Assembly (NCBI RefSeq): GCF_018860625.1 | Contig: NZ_JAHKQB010000023.1 | Span: 186,001-250,000, forward strand | Direction of reading: 5' to 3' | Source of the DNA: Paracoccus sp. C2R09 | GTDB taxonomy: Bacteria > Pseudomonadota > Alphaproteobacteria > Rhodobacterales > Rhodobacteraceae | DNA length: 64,000 nucleotides | Shown here: one piece after another, positions 29,014-37,868 of the stretch | Layout of the letters: the number at the start of each line of letters is the position of its first letter | How positions within the stretch are numbered: position 1 is the stretch's first letter | Translations under genes and position numbers: made by a program | Notes under the pieces: model-generated | The model's database searches: none | Told to the model about the DNA's origin: nothing | What the model saw: only the letters and a program-made list of their open reading frames with translations

Positions 29014-29928
29014 ATGACTTCCACCGTTCAACCCGACCCGACGGTCATTGGCGGCGTCCCTCAGGCGCCGCTTGCCTTTTTGCCGAACCCCGCGCGCCTT
29101 TTCGGCACCCGTGCGCGGCGCTTCGAATTCCTGTCACAGCACAGCGAGAACTTGGGCCCCTATCTTGAATTCCTGGGCCGGCTGGTCGCCCTGCAGGATC
29201 GCATCGCGCGTGACCTGCCCCAGGTGACGCCCCTCCCGCGCGACCGGATCGAGCTGGCCCGCGAAAGCCGCATGCCGCCCATCGACCGCGCGAAGCTTGC
29301 GACCGATCCCGATCTGCACATTCTGCTGGACCGCGTCCTGTCCGAGGCCCAGTCGATCGAGATGCCCGAAGAAGCGCGCCTTGCCCTGTCGGCCGTGACG
29401 GCGGCGGGCGTCGCCGACCGACATTGGCTGGTCGAGAACCTGCTGGCCGACCAGATCCCCGAAGACAGCGTGGCGCCGCATCTGTTCGTCGCCTTGGCCG
29501 TGCAATTGCACCTGTCGCGGCTGGCCGCGACGCTGGATGCCGATGCGCTGGTCCCGATCCGCACCGGGGTCTGCCCGTCCTGCGGGGGGCGTCCCGCGAC
29601 ATCCTCGATCACGACGGTCGGGCAATTGGAGGGCGTGCGCTATGCGACCTGCGCCTGCTGTCAGACCCGTTGGAACGAGGTTCGCGTCACCTGCCTCTGT
29701 TGCGGTTCGAACGAGGAAATCTCCTATCGCAGCGTCGAAACCGCCGAGGCGACCGTGCGCGCCGAGGAATGTGCCAAATGCGATCACTGGGTGAAGATCC
29801 TGACCCAGAGCAGCAACCCCAGCCTGGAACCGATCGCGGATGATGTCGGATCGCTTGGGTTGGATCTGCTGATGAAAGACAAGGGCATCGCCCGCGGAGG
29901 CTTCAACCCGTTCCTGGCGGGGTTCTGA
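29014..29928 (+). CDS. fdhE: Formate dehydrogenase accessory protein FdhE
   Basis: A 304-aa cytoplasmic accessory protein with FdhE's rubredoxin-like cysteine pairs in the C-terminal half (CPSCGG, CACC, CLCCG, CAKC), which bind iron and interact with the catalytic subunit during Tat-coupled maturation. It lies 42 bp after fdnI, with an AGAGAGG site, and its stop overlaps the selA start. Confidence 0.94.
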   Translation: MTSTVQPDPTVIGGVPQAPLAFLPNPARLFGTRARRFEFLSQHSENLGPYLEFLGRLVALQDRIARDLPQVTPLPRDRIELARESRMPPIDRAKLATDPDLHILLDRVLSEAQSIEMPEEARLALSAVTAAGVADRHWLVENLLADQIPEDSVAPHLFVALAVQLHLSRLAATLDADALVPIRTGVCPSCGGRPATSSITTVGQLEGVRYATCACCQTRWNEVRVTCLCCGSNEEISYRSVETAEATVRAEECAKCDHWVKILTQSSNPSLEPIADDVGSLGLDLLMKDKGIARGGFNPFLAGF

Positions 29929-31304
29929 TGCAGGGCTTCCGGGCCCTTCCCTCGGTCGATCAGCTGCTGCAATCGGATGCGGTGGCAGCACTGATCGACG
30001 AACATGGGCGGCAGGCGGTGACCGCCGCGGCCCGGACACGGCTGGACGCCGCCCGGCAGGCGATCCGCGACGGGGCCGACGGTGCGGCGCAGGCGGCGGC
30101 GCTGCCGCATCTGATCGGTGCCGATCTGGCCGCCGCCGCCGCAACGGCCCTGCGTCCGATGCTGAACCTGACCGGGACCGTGCTGCACACCAATCTGGGC
30201 CGCGCGATCCTGGCCTCCGAGGCGGTGACGGCCGCTGCGACCGCGATGGCCGCCCCGCTTGCCCTGGAATTCGATCTTGCTACCGGCGGGCGCGGTCAGC
30301 GCGACGACCATCTGCGCGGGCTGCTGCGTGAACTGACCGGGGCCGAGGACGCGACGATCCTCAACAACAACGCCGCCGCCGTTCTGATCGCCTTGAACAC
30401 CTTCGGGCAGGGTCGGGGCAGCATCGTGTCGCGCGGGGAACTGATCGAGATCGGCGGCGCCTTCCGCATGCCCGACATCATGTCCCGCGCAGGCACCCGT
30501 CTGGTCGAGGTCGGCACCACCAATCGCACCCATCCCCGCGATTACCAATCCGCGATCGACGCGGATACCGGGCTGATCCTCAAGGTGCATACGTCGAACT
30601 ACCGGATCGAAGGCTTCACCGCCGAGGTCGAAGCGCCCGCGCTGTCGCGCATCGCGCGCGAGGCCGGCGTCGTTCTGCTGAACGATCTGGGGGCGGGGTC
30701 GCTGGTGGATCTGTCGCGATGGGGCCTGCGCCGCGAACCCACCGTGGCCGAAGCCGTGGCCGAGGGTGCGGATCTGGTCACCTTCTCGGGGGACAAGCTG
30801 CTGGGCGGACCGCAGGCGGGCTTCATCGTGGGCCGCCGCGAGTTGATCGCAGAGATCAATCGCAATCCGCTGAAGCGCGCGCTGCGCCTGGACAAGATCC
30901 GCATCGCCGCGCTCGAGGCCACGCTGAGGCTCTACCGCGATCCCGACCGGCTGGCCGAACGCCTGCCGGTGCTGCGCATGCTGTCGCGACCCAAGGCCGA
31001 AATCGCGGCCCAGGCCGCACGGTTGCAGCCGAAGGTCGCCGCGATCCTGGCGGACTGGGGCTTCGATGCGCAGGTTTGCGAGTGTCAGAGCCAGGTCGGA
31101 TCGGGGGCGCTGCCGACCGACACGATCCCCTCGGCGGGGTTGCGGCTGACCGGGCAGGGGGGCGATGCCCCCGACAGGCTGGCGGCACGGCTGCGCGCGC
31201 TGCGGCACCCGGTGATCGGGCATATCCATGACGGGGCGCTGATCCTCGACCTGCGTTGCCTCGGCGCCGACGATGACCTGATCGGGGCGCTGAGCGGGCG
31301 ATGA
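29928..31304 (+). CDS. selA: L-seryl-tRNA(Sec) selenium transferase
   Basis: A 458-aa PLP enzyme of the SelA family. Landmarks are [17 protein letters not shown] near the N-terminal third and the PLP-binding lysine in [14 protein letters not shown]. It converts Ser-tRNA(Sec) to Sec-tRNA(Sec) with selenophosphate. It overlaps fdhE (TGATG) and selB (ATGA), so it is translated as part of the formate dehydrogenase operon. No selD was found in the window. Confidence 0.97.
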   Translation: MQGFRALPSVDQLLQSDAVAALIDEHGRQAVTAAARTRLDAARQAIRDGADGAAQAAALPHLIGADLAAAAATALRPMLNLTGTVLHTNLGRAILASEAVTAAATAMAAPLALEFDLATGGRGQRDDHLRGLLRELTGAEDATILNNNAAAVLIALNTFGQGRGSIVSRGELIEIGGAFRMPDIMSRAGTRLVEVGTTNRTHPRDYQSAIDADTGLILKVHTSNYRIEGFTAEVEAPALSRIAREAGVVLLNDLGAGSLVDLSRWGLRREPTVAEAVAEGADLVTFSGDKLLGGPQAGFIVGRRELIAEINRNPLKRALRLDKIRIAALEATLRLYRDPDRLAERLPVLRMLSRPKAEIAAQAARLQPKVAAILADWGFDAQVCECQSQVGSGALPTDTIPSAGLRLTGQGGDAPDRLAARLRALRHPVIGHIHDGALILDLRCLGADDDLIGALSGR

Positions 31305-33169
31305 TCGTCGGGACGGCAGGGCATATCGACCATGGCAAGACGGCGCTGGTGAAGGCGCTGACCGGCACCGATGCCGACCGGCTGGCCGAGGAGAAGGCCC
31401 GCGGCATCACCATCGATCTGGGGTTCGCCTATGCCGATCTGGGCGGTGGTGCGATCACGGGCTTCGTCGATGTGCCGGGCCATGAGCGGCTGATTCACAC
31501 GATGCTGGCAGGGGCCGGCGGGATCGACATGGTGCTTCTGATCGTCGCCGCCGATGACGGGATCATGCCCCAGACGCGCGAACACATTGCCATTCTGGAC
31601 CTGCTGGGGATCGAGCGGGCCATCGTCGCGCTGACCAAGTCCGATCTGGTGGACGACGCGCGGCGGGGGCAGGTCACCGCGCAGATCGCGGATGCGCTGG
31701 CCGGCACCGCGATGGCCGGGGCACAGGTCATGGCCGTATCATCCGTCACCGGTGCCGGGATCGACGCGCTGCGCGCCGCCTTGATCGCCGAGGAGGATCG
31801 CACCGCCGCCCGGGCCGATGCGCTGCCATTGCGCATGTCGGTCGATCGCAGCTTCACGCTGTCCGGCGCGGGCACCGTCGTCACGGGCATGATCGTGCAG
31901 GGGCAGGTCTCGGTCGGGGATCAGGTCGTGGTCGGCCCGGACGGGATCGCGGCGCGCGTGCGCGGCATCCATGCCCAGAACCGACCGGCATCCGTCGGGA
32001 TTGCGGGACAGCGCTGCGCGGTGAACCTGTCGGGCGAGGGGATCGCCAAGGATGCGATTCACCGCGGCGACATGGTTATGGCCCCGGAACTGCTTGGCCC
32101 CACCGACCGGATCGATGCCTGGCTGTCGGTCCTGCCATCCGAGCCCAAGCCCGTCGGAACCTGGTTTCCCGCACGTCTGCACAGTCACGCCGCCGAACGC
32201 GGTGCCCGGATCGTCCCCCTCGGCGATCCCATTTCTCCGGGTCAGGGCGGCCCGGTCCAGATCGTGCTGGACCGACCCATCGCGGCCGCCGTGCAGGACC
32301 GCTTCGTGCTGCGCGACGTATCGGCCAGCCGGACCATCGGGGGCGGACGTTTCCTGGACATGCGCCCGCCCGCGCGGCGCAGGCGCACGCCCGAACGCCT
32401 TGCATTGATCGATGCCGCGCGCCTGCCCGAACCGTTGCAGCCGATGCTGGACATTGCCCCCGTGGATCTGCGCGTCTTCTTTCGCGACAGGGCGCTGCCG
32501 ATGCCGGGGGACATTCCGAATTTCGCCGGGGTGGCGCTGTCGCCGTCGCATCTTGGGGCGCTGCGTCACCAGCTTCAGGAACAGCTGGCGGCGTTTCACG
32601 AGGAAAACCCCGACATGCCGGGCCTGGGACGCGAACGTCTGCGGCTGTCGATGTCGCCGCGCCTGCCCAAGGACGCGCATCTGGCGTTTCTGCGGGCCGA
32701 GGCAGCCGAGGGGCGCGTCGTCCTGGACGGTGCCTTTCTGCGCCTGCCAGGCCACTCGGTCCGCCTGTCCCCCGAGGATGAGGCGCTGTGGGTCCGCGTT
32801 CTGCCGGAACTGACGGGCGACCTGCGGTTTCGCCCGCCCCGCGTGCGCGATTTCGCGACCGAATTCGGCGTCGATGAACGCGAACTGCGCCGCACGATGC
32901 GGCTGACCCAGAAGCTGGGACTGACCGATCAGATCGCCAACGACCATTTCTTCGCGCGGCAGGTCACGGTCGAGATGCTGGCGATCCTGCGCGATGTGGC
33001 CGAAAGCTCGGACGATGGCTGGTTCGCGGCCCCGGCATTCCGGGACAGGCTGAACAACGGGCGCAAGGTCGCGATCGAGATCCTGGATTACTTCGACAGG
33101 ATGGGTGTGACGATCCGGCGCGGGGACATGCGCAAACTGAACCCGCACCGGCTGGATCTGTTCGGATAA
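31301..33169 (+). CDS. selB: Selenocysteine-specific elongation factor
   Basis: A 622-aa translation factor with an EF-Tu-like GTPase domain (G1 [18 protein letters not shown]3 DVPGHE; G4 LTKSDL), two beta-barrel domains and a C-terminal array of winged helices that bind SECIS RNA (around residues 370-620). It delivers Sec-tRNA(Sec) to the ribosome at the fdnG UGA. Start and selA stop overlap (ATGA). Confidence 0.97.
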   Translation: MIVGTAGHIDHGKTALVKALTGTDADRLAEEKARGITIDLGFAYADLGGGAITGFVDVPGHERLIHTMLAGAGGIDMVLLIVAADDGIMPQTREHIAILDLLGIERAIVALTKSDLVDDARRGQVTAQIADALAGTAMAGAQVMAVSSVTGAGIDALRAALIAEEDRTAARADALPLRMSVDRSFTLSGAGTVVTGMIVQGQVSVGDQVVVGPDGIAARVRGIHAQNRPASVGIAGQRCAVNLSGEGIAKDAIHRGDMVMAPELLGPTDRIDAWLSVLPSEPKPVGTWFPARLHSHAAERGARIVPLGDPISPGQGGPVQIVLDRPIAAAVQDRFVLRDVSASRTIGGGRFLDMRPPARRRRTPERLALIDAARLPEPLQPMLDIAPVDLRVFFRDRALPMPGDIPNFAGVALSPSHLGALRHQLQEQLAAFHEENPDMPGLGRERLRLSMSPRLPKDAHLAFLRAEAAEGRVVLDGAFLRLPGHSVRLSPEDEALWVRVLPELTGDLRFRPPRVRDFATEFGVDERELRRTMRLTQKLGLTDQIANDHFFARQVTVEMLAILRDVAESSDDGWFAAPAFRDRLNNGRKVAIEILDYFDRMGVTIRRGDMRKLNPHRLDLFG

Positions 33170-33230
33170 GGCGCTTGCAAAGCGCGCGGGGCTTGGCCAT
33201 CAAGGCGGCCCCGCATGCCGTGTGGGTCAT

Positions 33231-33326
33231 GGAAGGGAATCGTCCCCGGTGGGGCGGCCGGACTTCAAATCCGGTTGGGGCAGCGAGCCTGTCCCGGGTG
33301 GGTTCGACTCCCATTCCCTTCCGCCA
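33231..33326 (+). tRNA. selC: tRNA-Sec (anticodon TCA)
   Basis: This 96-nt sequence aligns by eye with E. coli selC. It has an 8-bp acceptor stem (GGAAGGGA/TCCCTTCC) plus a 5-bp T stem around TTCGACT, giving the Sec-specific 13-bp helix. The anticodon stem is CCGGA/TCCGG with TCA at 33265-33267. The long variable arm pairs GGGGCAG with CTGTCCC, and the CCA end is encoded. It lies 61 bp after selB on the same strand, completing a physically contiguous Sec-insertion gene set. Confidence 0.97.
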
Positions 33327-33327
33327 A

Positions 33328-33969
33328 TCACCAGCGCAGCCAGTGTCGTCCCAGAATGGCCCCGACGGCCGTGGCGATGGCGATGCCGATCCCGTACCAG
33401 GTGACGAAGAACAGCGGGTTGTCGTCTAGGCAGTGCAGGGCATAGCCGGCAGCCGCGCCCGCCCCCGAGGCCAGACCGATCAGGGCGCCCGTCAGGGTGG
33501 GACGCGTCGTGGCCCCCCGGCGCATCAGCGCGGTGCCCACGATGATCGGCGTCAGCGACAGCGCCGTGATCGAGGTCAGGCAGGTGGCGATCGAGACACC
33601 GATGATCCGCTGCGGGATCATCGAGACGGGCGTTCCCGCCATCGTCGCAAGATAGAGCGCGACCGCGACCGCGATGGGCAGGGCCAGCAGCCACAGCGGC
33701 GGATGGGCATCGGGACGGGCCGTCAACATGGCGGCAGGCAGCGCGATCGCGGCAAGCGACAGCGGGATCGCCGTCTTGGCCAGCGTGATCGGCGTCGTCA
33801 GGGCCTCTGCCAGGTCGGGGCGCAGCCCGGTGGTGAACAGCAACGCGAATATGCCGATGGCGACCAGCCCGACGATCTGCAGGGCGATACGGGACATGCG
33901 CAGCCGGGGCGGCGCAGGCATGGCCGCAAGGCTGGCGATCAGGTCTTCGGTGGTTTGTCTGTGGCTCAT
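33328..33969 (-). CDS. nrsF: NrsF-family (DUF1109) membrane anti-sigma factor
   Basis: A 213-aa protein with a short cytoplasmic N-terminus (MSHRQTTEDLIASLAAMPAP) and six hydrophobic segments, the layout of NrsF/DUF1109 proteins that sequester ECF sigma factors at the membrane. A conserved-looking Cys in TCLTSITALS and another in ALHCLDDNP may sense metals or redox, as proposed for this family. It overlaps the sigma gene by ATGA. The stop lies 1 bp from the tRNA-Sec 3' end, transcribed toward it. Confidence 0.88.
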   Translation of the reverse strand: MSHRQTTEDLIASLAAMPAPPRLRMSRIALQIVGLVAIGIFALLFTTGLRPDLAEALTTPITLAKTAIPLSLAAIALPAAMLTARPDAHPPLWLLALPIAVAVALYLATMAGTPVSMIPQRIIGVSIATCLTSITALSLTPIIVGTALMRRGATTRPTLTGALIGLASGAGAAAGYALHCLDDNPLFFVTWYGIGIAIATAVGAILGRHWLRW

Positions 33970-34607
33970 TTCGTCATCCTCTCGGCGAGGGAACTCAGGC
34001 GTTTCATTGCACGGTGCATCGTGACCCTTGCGGCGCCGGCGCTTATGCCGACGCGTTCGCCGGCGGTTTCGGCGTTTTCTCCTTCGATGGCGATCGCGCG
34101 CACGATCTGTGCGGATCGCTCGTCGATCTGGCTCAGCATCGCGGCGGCATCGCGCGCGGCCATCGGTTCGTCGCTGCGATCCTCGGGCAGGGTCTCGGCG
34201 AATGTTTCGATCGGGACATGGACGGCCGAGCCGCGTCTGCGGAAGGCATCGACGATCTTGTGGCGCGCCACGGCATAGAGCCACGGCCGCACGGGGCGGT
34301 CCCCCTGCCATGTGCCCCGTTTCAGATGGACGGCCAGCAGAACCTCCTGCAGGATATCCTCGTGTTCGTCGGGGCCCATCGTGACGGCCCTTGCGCGGAT
34401 GATCCCGCGAATGACCGGTGTGATCTGCATCAGGAACCGCGCGAAGGCAGCGCCGTCACCCGCGTTTGCGGCCGTCAACAGCCTTTCCCATTCACCCTGC
34501 GGTTCCAGTGCCACCTCCCGTTCGTCAGCCAAGCTTCTGAGCAGGATACCGCCTATTGCAGGCAGGGGGCAATGCCGGGGGGGCGCATATGTATCCATGA
34601 ACGCCAT
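33966..34607 (-). CDS. ECF-family RNA polymerase sigma factor (SigF-like)
   Basis: A 213-aa sigma factor with region 2 (HEDILQEVLLAVHLKRGTW, VRPWLYAVARHKIVDAFRRR) and region 4 (AETAGERVGISAGAARVTMH). The coupled NrsF-type anti-sigma gene places it with the SigF/ECF16-like group that responds to metal or oxidative stress in Caulobacter. ATG 34607 follows GGGAGAA, and its A is the last base of the stop of a 54-codon upstream ORF. The N-terminal ~50 residues before the sigma core are longer than usual, so a later start is possible. Confidence 0.88.
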   Translation of the reverse strand: MAFMDTYAPPRHCPLPAIGGILLRSLADEREVALEPQGEWERLLTAANAGDGAAFARFLMQITPVIRGIIRARAVTMGPDEHEDILQEVLLAVHLKRGTWQGDRPVRPWLYAVARHKIVDAFRRRGSAVHVPIETFAETLPEDRSDEPMAARDAAAMLSQIDERSAQIVRAIAIEGENAETAGERVGISAGAARVTMHRAMKRLSSLAERMTK

Positions 34608-34771
34608 CACTTCTCCCTCAGCCGGGGTTCGGGGCGCGGTCGGGCGCCCTGCAGAACCGGCCATGATGCCGCTTCGATCAGCGCCGTGTCGCCATGGCGG
34701 ACGCCGAAGGCGGGCCGGGCGGAATGCCCGGGATCAGGGCGCGCGGGGAAGGGCAAAAGGGGCTGAAACAT
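34607..34771 (-). CDS. Candidate small protein (54 aa) coupled to the sigma factor
   Basis: An ORF of 54 codons starting MFQPLLPFPARPDPGHSARP. Its TGA stop overlaps the sigma-factor ATG (TGATG), and AAGG lies 8 nt before its start. It is Pro/Arg-rich and I recognise no domain. In GC-rich DNA chance ORFs of this size are common, so the coupling and the shared operon promoter are the main support. It could also be a leader ORF that only couples translation. Confidence 0.35.
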   Translation of the reverse strand: MFQPLLPFPARPDPGHSARPAFGVRHGDTALIEAASWPVLQGARPRPEPRLREK

Positions 34772-34831
34772 GGCAACGACCTTGACGGTGGGGCGGGCTG
34801 AACGGCGGCGCGGGCAAGAGGGTCCGTCTGG

Positions 34832-34975
34832 TCAGACGGGAACGCCGCGCAGCGGCCGGTTGTCCGGGCGCCTCGGCCCTAGGGCATGTTTCGGGAATGC
34901 GGCATTCGCGCCCCTGAAACATGCCGTCCCCGGCATGGCGGCACCAAGGTCGGATGGGGTCGTGCAACGGGTCAT
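34832..34975 (-). CDS. Candidate small protein (47 aa), first ORF of the ECF operon
   Basis: A 47-aa ORF beginning MTRCTTPSDLGAAMPGTACF, with two Cys and a basic, Pro-rich C-terminus. It has the best Shine-Dalgarno of the region (AAGGAGGATATC-ATG) and lies about 50 nt downstream of an ECF-type promoter. A large hairpin (34883-34925) lies inside it, so the transcript may also be structural. Its TGA is in frame with the next small ORF and lies in a perfect palindrome (34822-34837). No family recognised. Confidence 0.45.
   Translation of the reverse strand: MTRCTTPSDLGAAMPGTACFRGANAAFPKHALGPRRPDNRPLRGVPV
34883..34936. repeat. Nested and overlapping inverted repeats in the ECF operon leader
   Basis: A 10-bp perfect outer stem (GGCATGTTTC at 34883 with GAAACATGCC at 34916) encloses an inner perfect stem (GAATGC-G-GCATTC, 34895-34907). 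The right arm overlaps a second hairpin (ATGCCG-TCCC-CGGCAT, 34921-34936). The two folds are mutually exclusive, as in an RNA switch or attenuator. There is no clear T-tract on either strand. Confidence 0.5.
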
Positions 34976-35030
34976 GATATCCTCCTTGGCAGGTGAAAAG
35001 GACGATCCTGCGCCGTCCTTCCCCTGCCAG

Positions 35031-35056
35031 TTCGAGGATATCGAACCGTTCGTTAC
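35031..35056 (-). promoter_or_regulatory. ECF sigma-dependent promoter of the sigF-like operon
   Basis: On the minus strand GTAACG (35056-35051) is followed after exactly 16 bp by CGAA (35034-35031). This is the spacing and sequence I recall for Caulobacter SigF promoters (GTAACC-N16-CGAA) and fits ECF promoters generally. It points into the small ORFs and the sigma-nrsF pair, so the sigma factor probably activates its own operon. A hairpin (AAGGACG/CGTCCTT) lies in the presumed 5' UTR near 35000-35020. Confidence 0.6.
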
Positions 35057-35075
35057 GGAGATCACGCGTTCGTGA

Positions 35076-35720
35076 TCAAGCCTCGGCCAGATGGCGCAGG
35101 ATGCGGCCGTAATTCTCGGTCCCCTGCGCACCGGTCACCAGGTGCTGCTGCATGAAGACCATCGCGGGCACGCCCGAGATGCCGTGACCCGTCCAGAACT
35201 GCTGCTTCTGGCGCACATCGTCCGCCATGCGTTCGTCCTGCAGGACGGCCAGCGCCTCGTCCCGGTCCAGCCCGGCCTCGACCGCCGCATCGCCCAGCAC
35301 ATCCAGCTGCGACACGTCGCGGCGATCCGTGAAGAAAGAGGCGAACAGCGCCATCTTCACCTCGTGCGCCTTGCCCTGTGTCGCGGCCCAGTCGATCAGC
35401 TGATGGGCGCGGAAGGTGTTCACCATCCGCATGTCGGCGGCATAGTTGAACTCGAATCCCAGCTCGGCCCCCAGATCGGTCAGGCGATGGCGCGAGGCTT
35501 CGGATTCCTCGATGCTGGTCCCGTATTTCTCGGCGATATGCTCGCGCAGGTTCTGCCCCTCGGGGGGCATGTGGCTGTTCAGCTCGAACGGGTGCCAGTG
35601 GATATCGACGGGAATGCCCGTCTCCTCGGATGCGCGCGCCAGCTGGCGATAGCCGATCACGCACCAGGGACAGACGACGTCCGAGACGATATCGACGCGG
35701 ATCGGTGTTGCTTCGGTCAT
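35076..35720 (-). CDS. DsbA-family thioredoxin-fold oxidoreductase (FrnE-like)
   Basis: A 214-aa cytoplasmic DsbA/FrnE-type protein with a CPWC active site (DVVCPWCVIGYRQL), a helical insertion and the cis-proline loop (GISGVPAMVFMQQ). FrnE-like members are disulfide oxidoreductases/isomerases or glutathione-dependent enzymes. It starts 28 bp after the GntR regulator on the same strand, so the two may be cotranscribed. No signal peptide. Confidence 0.9.
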   Translation of the reverse strand: MTEATPIRVDIVSDVVCPWCVIGYRQLARASEETGIPVDIHWHPFELNSHMPPEGQNLREHIAEKYGTSIEESEASRHRLTDLGAELGFEFNYAADMRMVNTFRAHQLIDWAATQGKAHEVKMALFASFFTDRRDVSQLDVLGDAAVEAGLDRDEALAVLQDERMADDVRQKQQFWTGHGISGVPAMVFMQQHLVTGAQGTENYGRILRHLAEA

Positions 35721-35748
35721 GGCTTCCTTCCTTGTTCAGTCCCCCAAA

Positions 35749-36417
35749 CTAGGCACGACGTTCGAACCTTTCCAGAAGCGCGACCAGATCCCGGAAGCGT
35801 TCGCCCTGAATCAGCACGTGATCCTGCATGATGCGACCGGCTTCGGCCTCGTCCCCGTCGCGGATGGCATGCGCGATGCGGCGATGTTCGTCCAGCGACG
35901 TGCGGACCCGGCCCCGCGCCTGCAGCTGACGCCGACGATAGGGCTGCAGGATCGCCTGCAGGCGCAGGGTCTCGACCTCCAGAAAGGCATTGTGCGCCGC
36001 GTGATATATCGCCTGATGAAACTCGGTATTTTCGGCATAGTAGCGGTCGCTGTCGCCGGCATGGGCGGCGGTCTCGCAGGCCATGAGGCTGGCCTGGATC
36101 CGCGCATGGTCCTGATCGTCGGCGCGTCTGCAGGCAAGGCGGGCGCAGAAGCCCTCCATCTCGGCCATCAGTTCGAACCGCTCCATCAGCTCTGTCACGC
36201 CCAGCTTGGCCACGAACGTGCCGCGCTTGGGCTGCACGATCAGCAGGCCGGATGCCTCGAGCGCCTGGAGCGCCTCGCGCACGGGGGTGCGCGAACAGCC
36301 GTAATCGGCCGCGATGGCTTCCGGATCGATTCTGTCGCCAGGCTGAAAGCGTCCGTCGACGATGTCGTTTTCCAGCGCCAGCCGGATGCGTTGCGCGGTG
36401 GGCAGGTTTGTCTTCAT
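35749..36417 (-). CDS. GntR-family (FCD domain) regulator of the malonate module
   Basis: A 222-aa regulator: an N-terminal GntR winged helix (RIRLALENDIVDGRFQPGDR; CSRTPVREALQALEASGLL) and an all-helical FCD effector domain with likely metal-binding Asp/His residues (ENTEFHQAIYHAAHN; DEHRRIAHAI). It is divergent from malonyl-CoA decarboxylase, a place like that of MatR in rhizobial mat operons. It probably represses the malonate genes until malonate or malonyl-CoA is present. Confidence 0.9.
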   Translation of the reverse strand: MKTNLPTAQRIRLALENDIVDGRFQPGDRIDPEAIAADYGCSRTPVREALQALEASGLLIVQPKRGTFVAKLGVTELMERFELMAEMEGFCARLACRRADDQDHARIQASLMACETAAHAGDSDRYYAENTEFHQAIYHAAHNAFLEVETLRLQAILQPYRRRQLQARGRVRTSLDEHRRIAHAIRDGDEAEAGRIMQDHVLIQGERFRDLVALLERFERRA

Positions 36418-36479
36418 GCGATGTCTCTGTCCTTGCTGCCCATTTCACCCGGCATTGCCGGTTTTGTCCATTCCGATGC

Positions 36480-36517
36480 TTGTTATATACAACATGACCG
36501 TTCAGGTGTATATCTGA
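36480..36517. promoter_or_regulatory. Candidate GntR/MatR operator sites
   Basis: The 118-bp divergent region holds two small inverted repeats: TTGT-N5-ACAA (36480-36492) and TCAG-N8-CTGA around GTGTATAT (36502-36517). Both centre on a TGTATA-like core, as many FCD-family GntR sites do. They lie 20-55 bp before the decarboxylase start, where a repressor would block transcription. Confidence 0.5.
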
Positions 36518-36535
36518 GGTGAAGGGAGAATTTTC

Positions 36536-37849
36536 ATGGGTAAGCAGAGACTGACCTTCCTGACCGATTTCGTCGAGGCGATCACCCGCCGCAAACGGGC
36601 GGGCGAAGCCGAGACGCTGAAGGCGCTGGCACATCCGGCGCCCGAACGGCTGATCGCGGCCTGCAGCGTGCTGATGGGGCGGATCGGCGATGCCTCCAGG
36701 GTGGCGGTGGCCGAACAGGCGCTGGCGGCCTATGCCGAGTTGTCGGTGGACGAAAGGCGCGTCTTCTTCGCCCATCTTCGCGACGATTACGGGGTGGATG
36801 CCGATGCGATCCGGAACGCCTATGCCGCGTGGGACGCGGGCGGCGATGCGGTCGCGGTGGCCGATCTGTTCCGCGCCGTGGAACCTGCGCGCCAGACGCT
36901 GCTGCGCCGTCTGAACCTTGCGCCCGGTGCCACGCTGCAGCTTGTCCGCATGCGAGAGGACCTGCTGAAAGCCATCGCCGACGATCCCGCACTTGCCCCC
37001 ATCGACGAGGATTTCGCCCATCTCTTTGCATCCTGGTTCAACCGGGGGTTCCTGACGCTGCGCCGGATCGACTGGGCCTCGCCTGCATCGATCCTGGAAA
37101 AGATCATGCAATACGAGATCGTCCACAGGATGCAGGGCTGGGACGACCTGAAGCGGCGCCTGGCCGACAACGACCGCAGGCTCTATGCCTTCTTCCATCC
37201 CGCCACGGGCGAGGAACCGTTGATCTTCGTCGAGGTGGCGCTGACCCGCGGCATCCCCGATGCCATCGGCCCGATCCTGACCGCCCCCGAGGCGCGCGAT
37301 GCGGTCGAGGCCGACACGGCCGTCTTCTATTCGATCAACAACAGCCTTGCCGGGCTGAAGGGCGTGTCCTTCGGCAATTTCCTTATCAAGCAGGTGGTCG
37401 CGGTCCTCAGCGCCGAACTGCCGCAGCTGTCGCGCTTCGTCACGCTGTCGCCGGTGCCGGGCTTCGCGCGCTGGCTGGAACGGCAAACCGACGATCGCGC
37501 CGGCGAACTGGCCCTGGCGCTGAATGCGGGCACATGGCGCGACGATCCGGATGCCGCGACGGCCCTGCGCCCAGAGGTCGAGGCCGTCGCCGCGCGATAC
37601 ATCGTGCAGGAAAAAGGCAGGGGCGGGATGCCCGCCGATCCGGTCGCGCGGTTTCACCTGGGCAACGGCGCCAGCGCCCACCGCCTGAACTGGCCCGCGG
37701 ACCTGTCGGACGCTGCGGTCAGAACCGCGCACGGGCTGATGATCAACTATCTCTATGAACTGCCGCTGATCGAGGCCCGACACGAGGGCTTCGTCCGGGA
37801 CGGCACCGTCGCCCATGGCGAACAGCTTGCCGTCGCCCTGCAACGATAA
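36536..37849 (+). CDS. matA: Malonyl-CoA decarboxylase
   Basis: A 437-aa protein of the malonyl-CoA decarboxylase family: a helical N-terminal domain followed by the catalytic acetyltransferase-like domain with FYSINNSLAGLKGVSFGNFL and a C-terminal GNGASAHRLNW holding the catalytic His/Ser. It converts malonyl-CoA to acetyl-CoA and CO2. It is the first gene of the malonate operon, with a GAAGGGAG site before ATG 36536. Confidence 0.95.
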   Translation: MGKQRLTFLTDFVEAITRRKRAGEAETLKALAHPAPERLIAACSVLMGRIGDASRVAVAEQALAAYAELSVDERRVFFAHLRDDYGVDADAIRNAYAAWDAGGDAVAVADLFRAVEPARQTLLRRLNLAPGATLQLVRMREDLLKAIADDPALAPIDEDFAHLFASWFNRGFLTLRRIDWASPASILEKIMQYEIVHRMQGWDDLKRRLADNDRRLYAFFHPATGEEPLIFVEVALTRGIPDAIGPILTAPEARDAVEADTAVFYSINNSLAGLKGVSFGNFLIKQVVAVLSAELPQLSRFVTLSPVPGFARWLERQTDDRAGELALALNAGTWRDDPDAATALRPEVEAVAARYIVQEKGRGGMPADPVARFHLGNGASAHRLNWPADLSDAAVRTAHGLMINYLYELPLIEARHEGFVRDGTVAHGEQLAVALQR

Positions 37850-37868
37850 GAAGGAGAGGAGGCCTTCG

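Noticed and set aside
34770..35075. 101-aa plus-strand ORF opposite the ECF leader
   Set aside because: No recognised domain, weak start context, and it crosses an ECF promoter and hairpins on the other strand.
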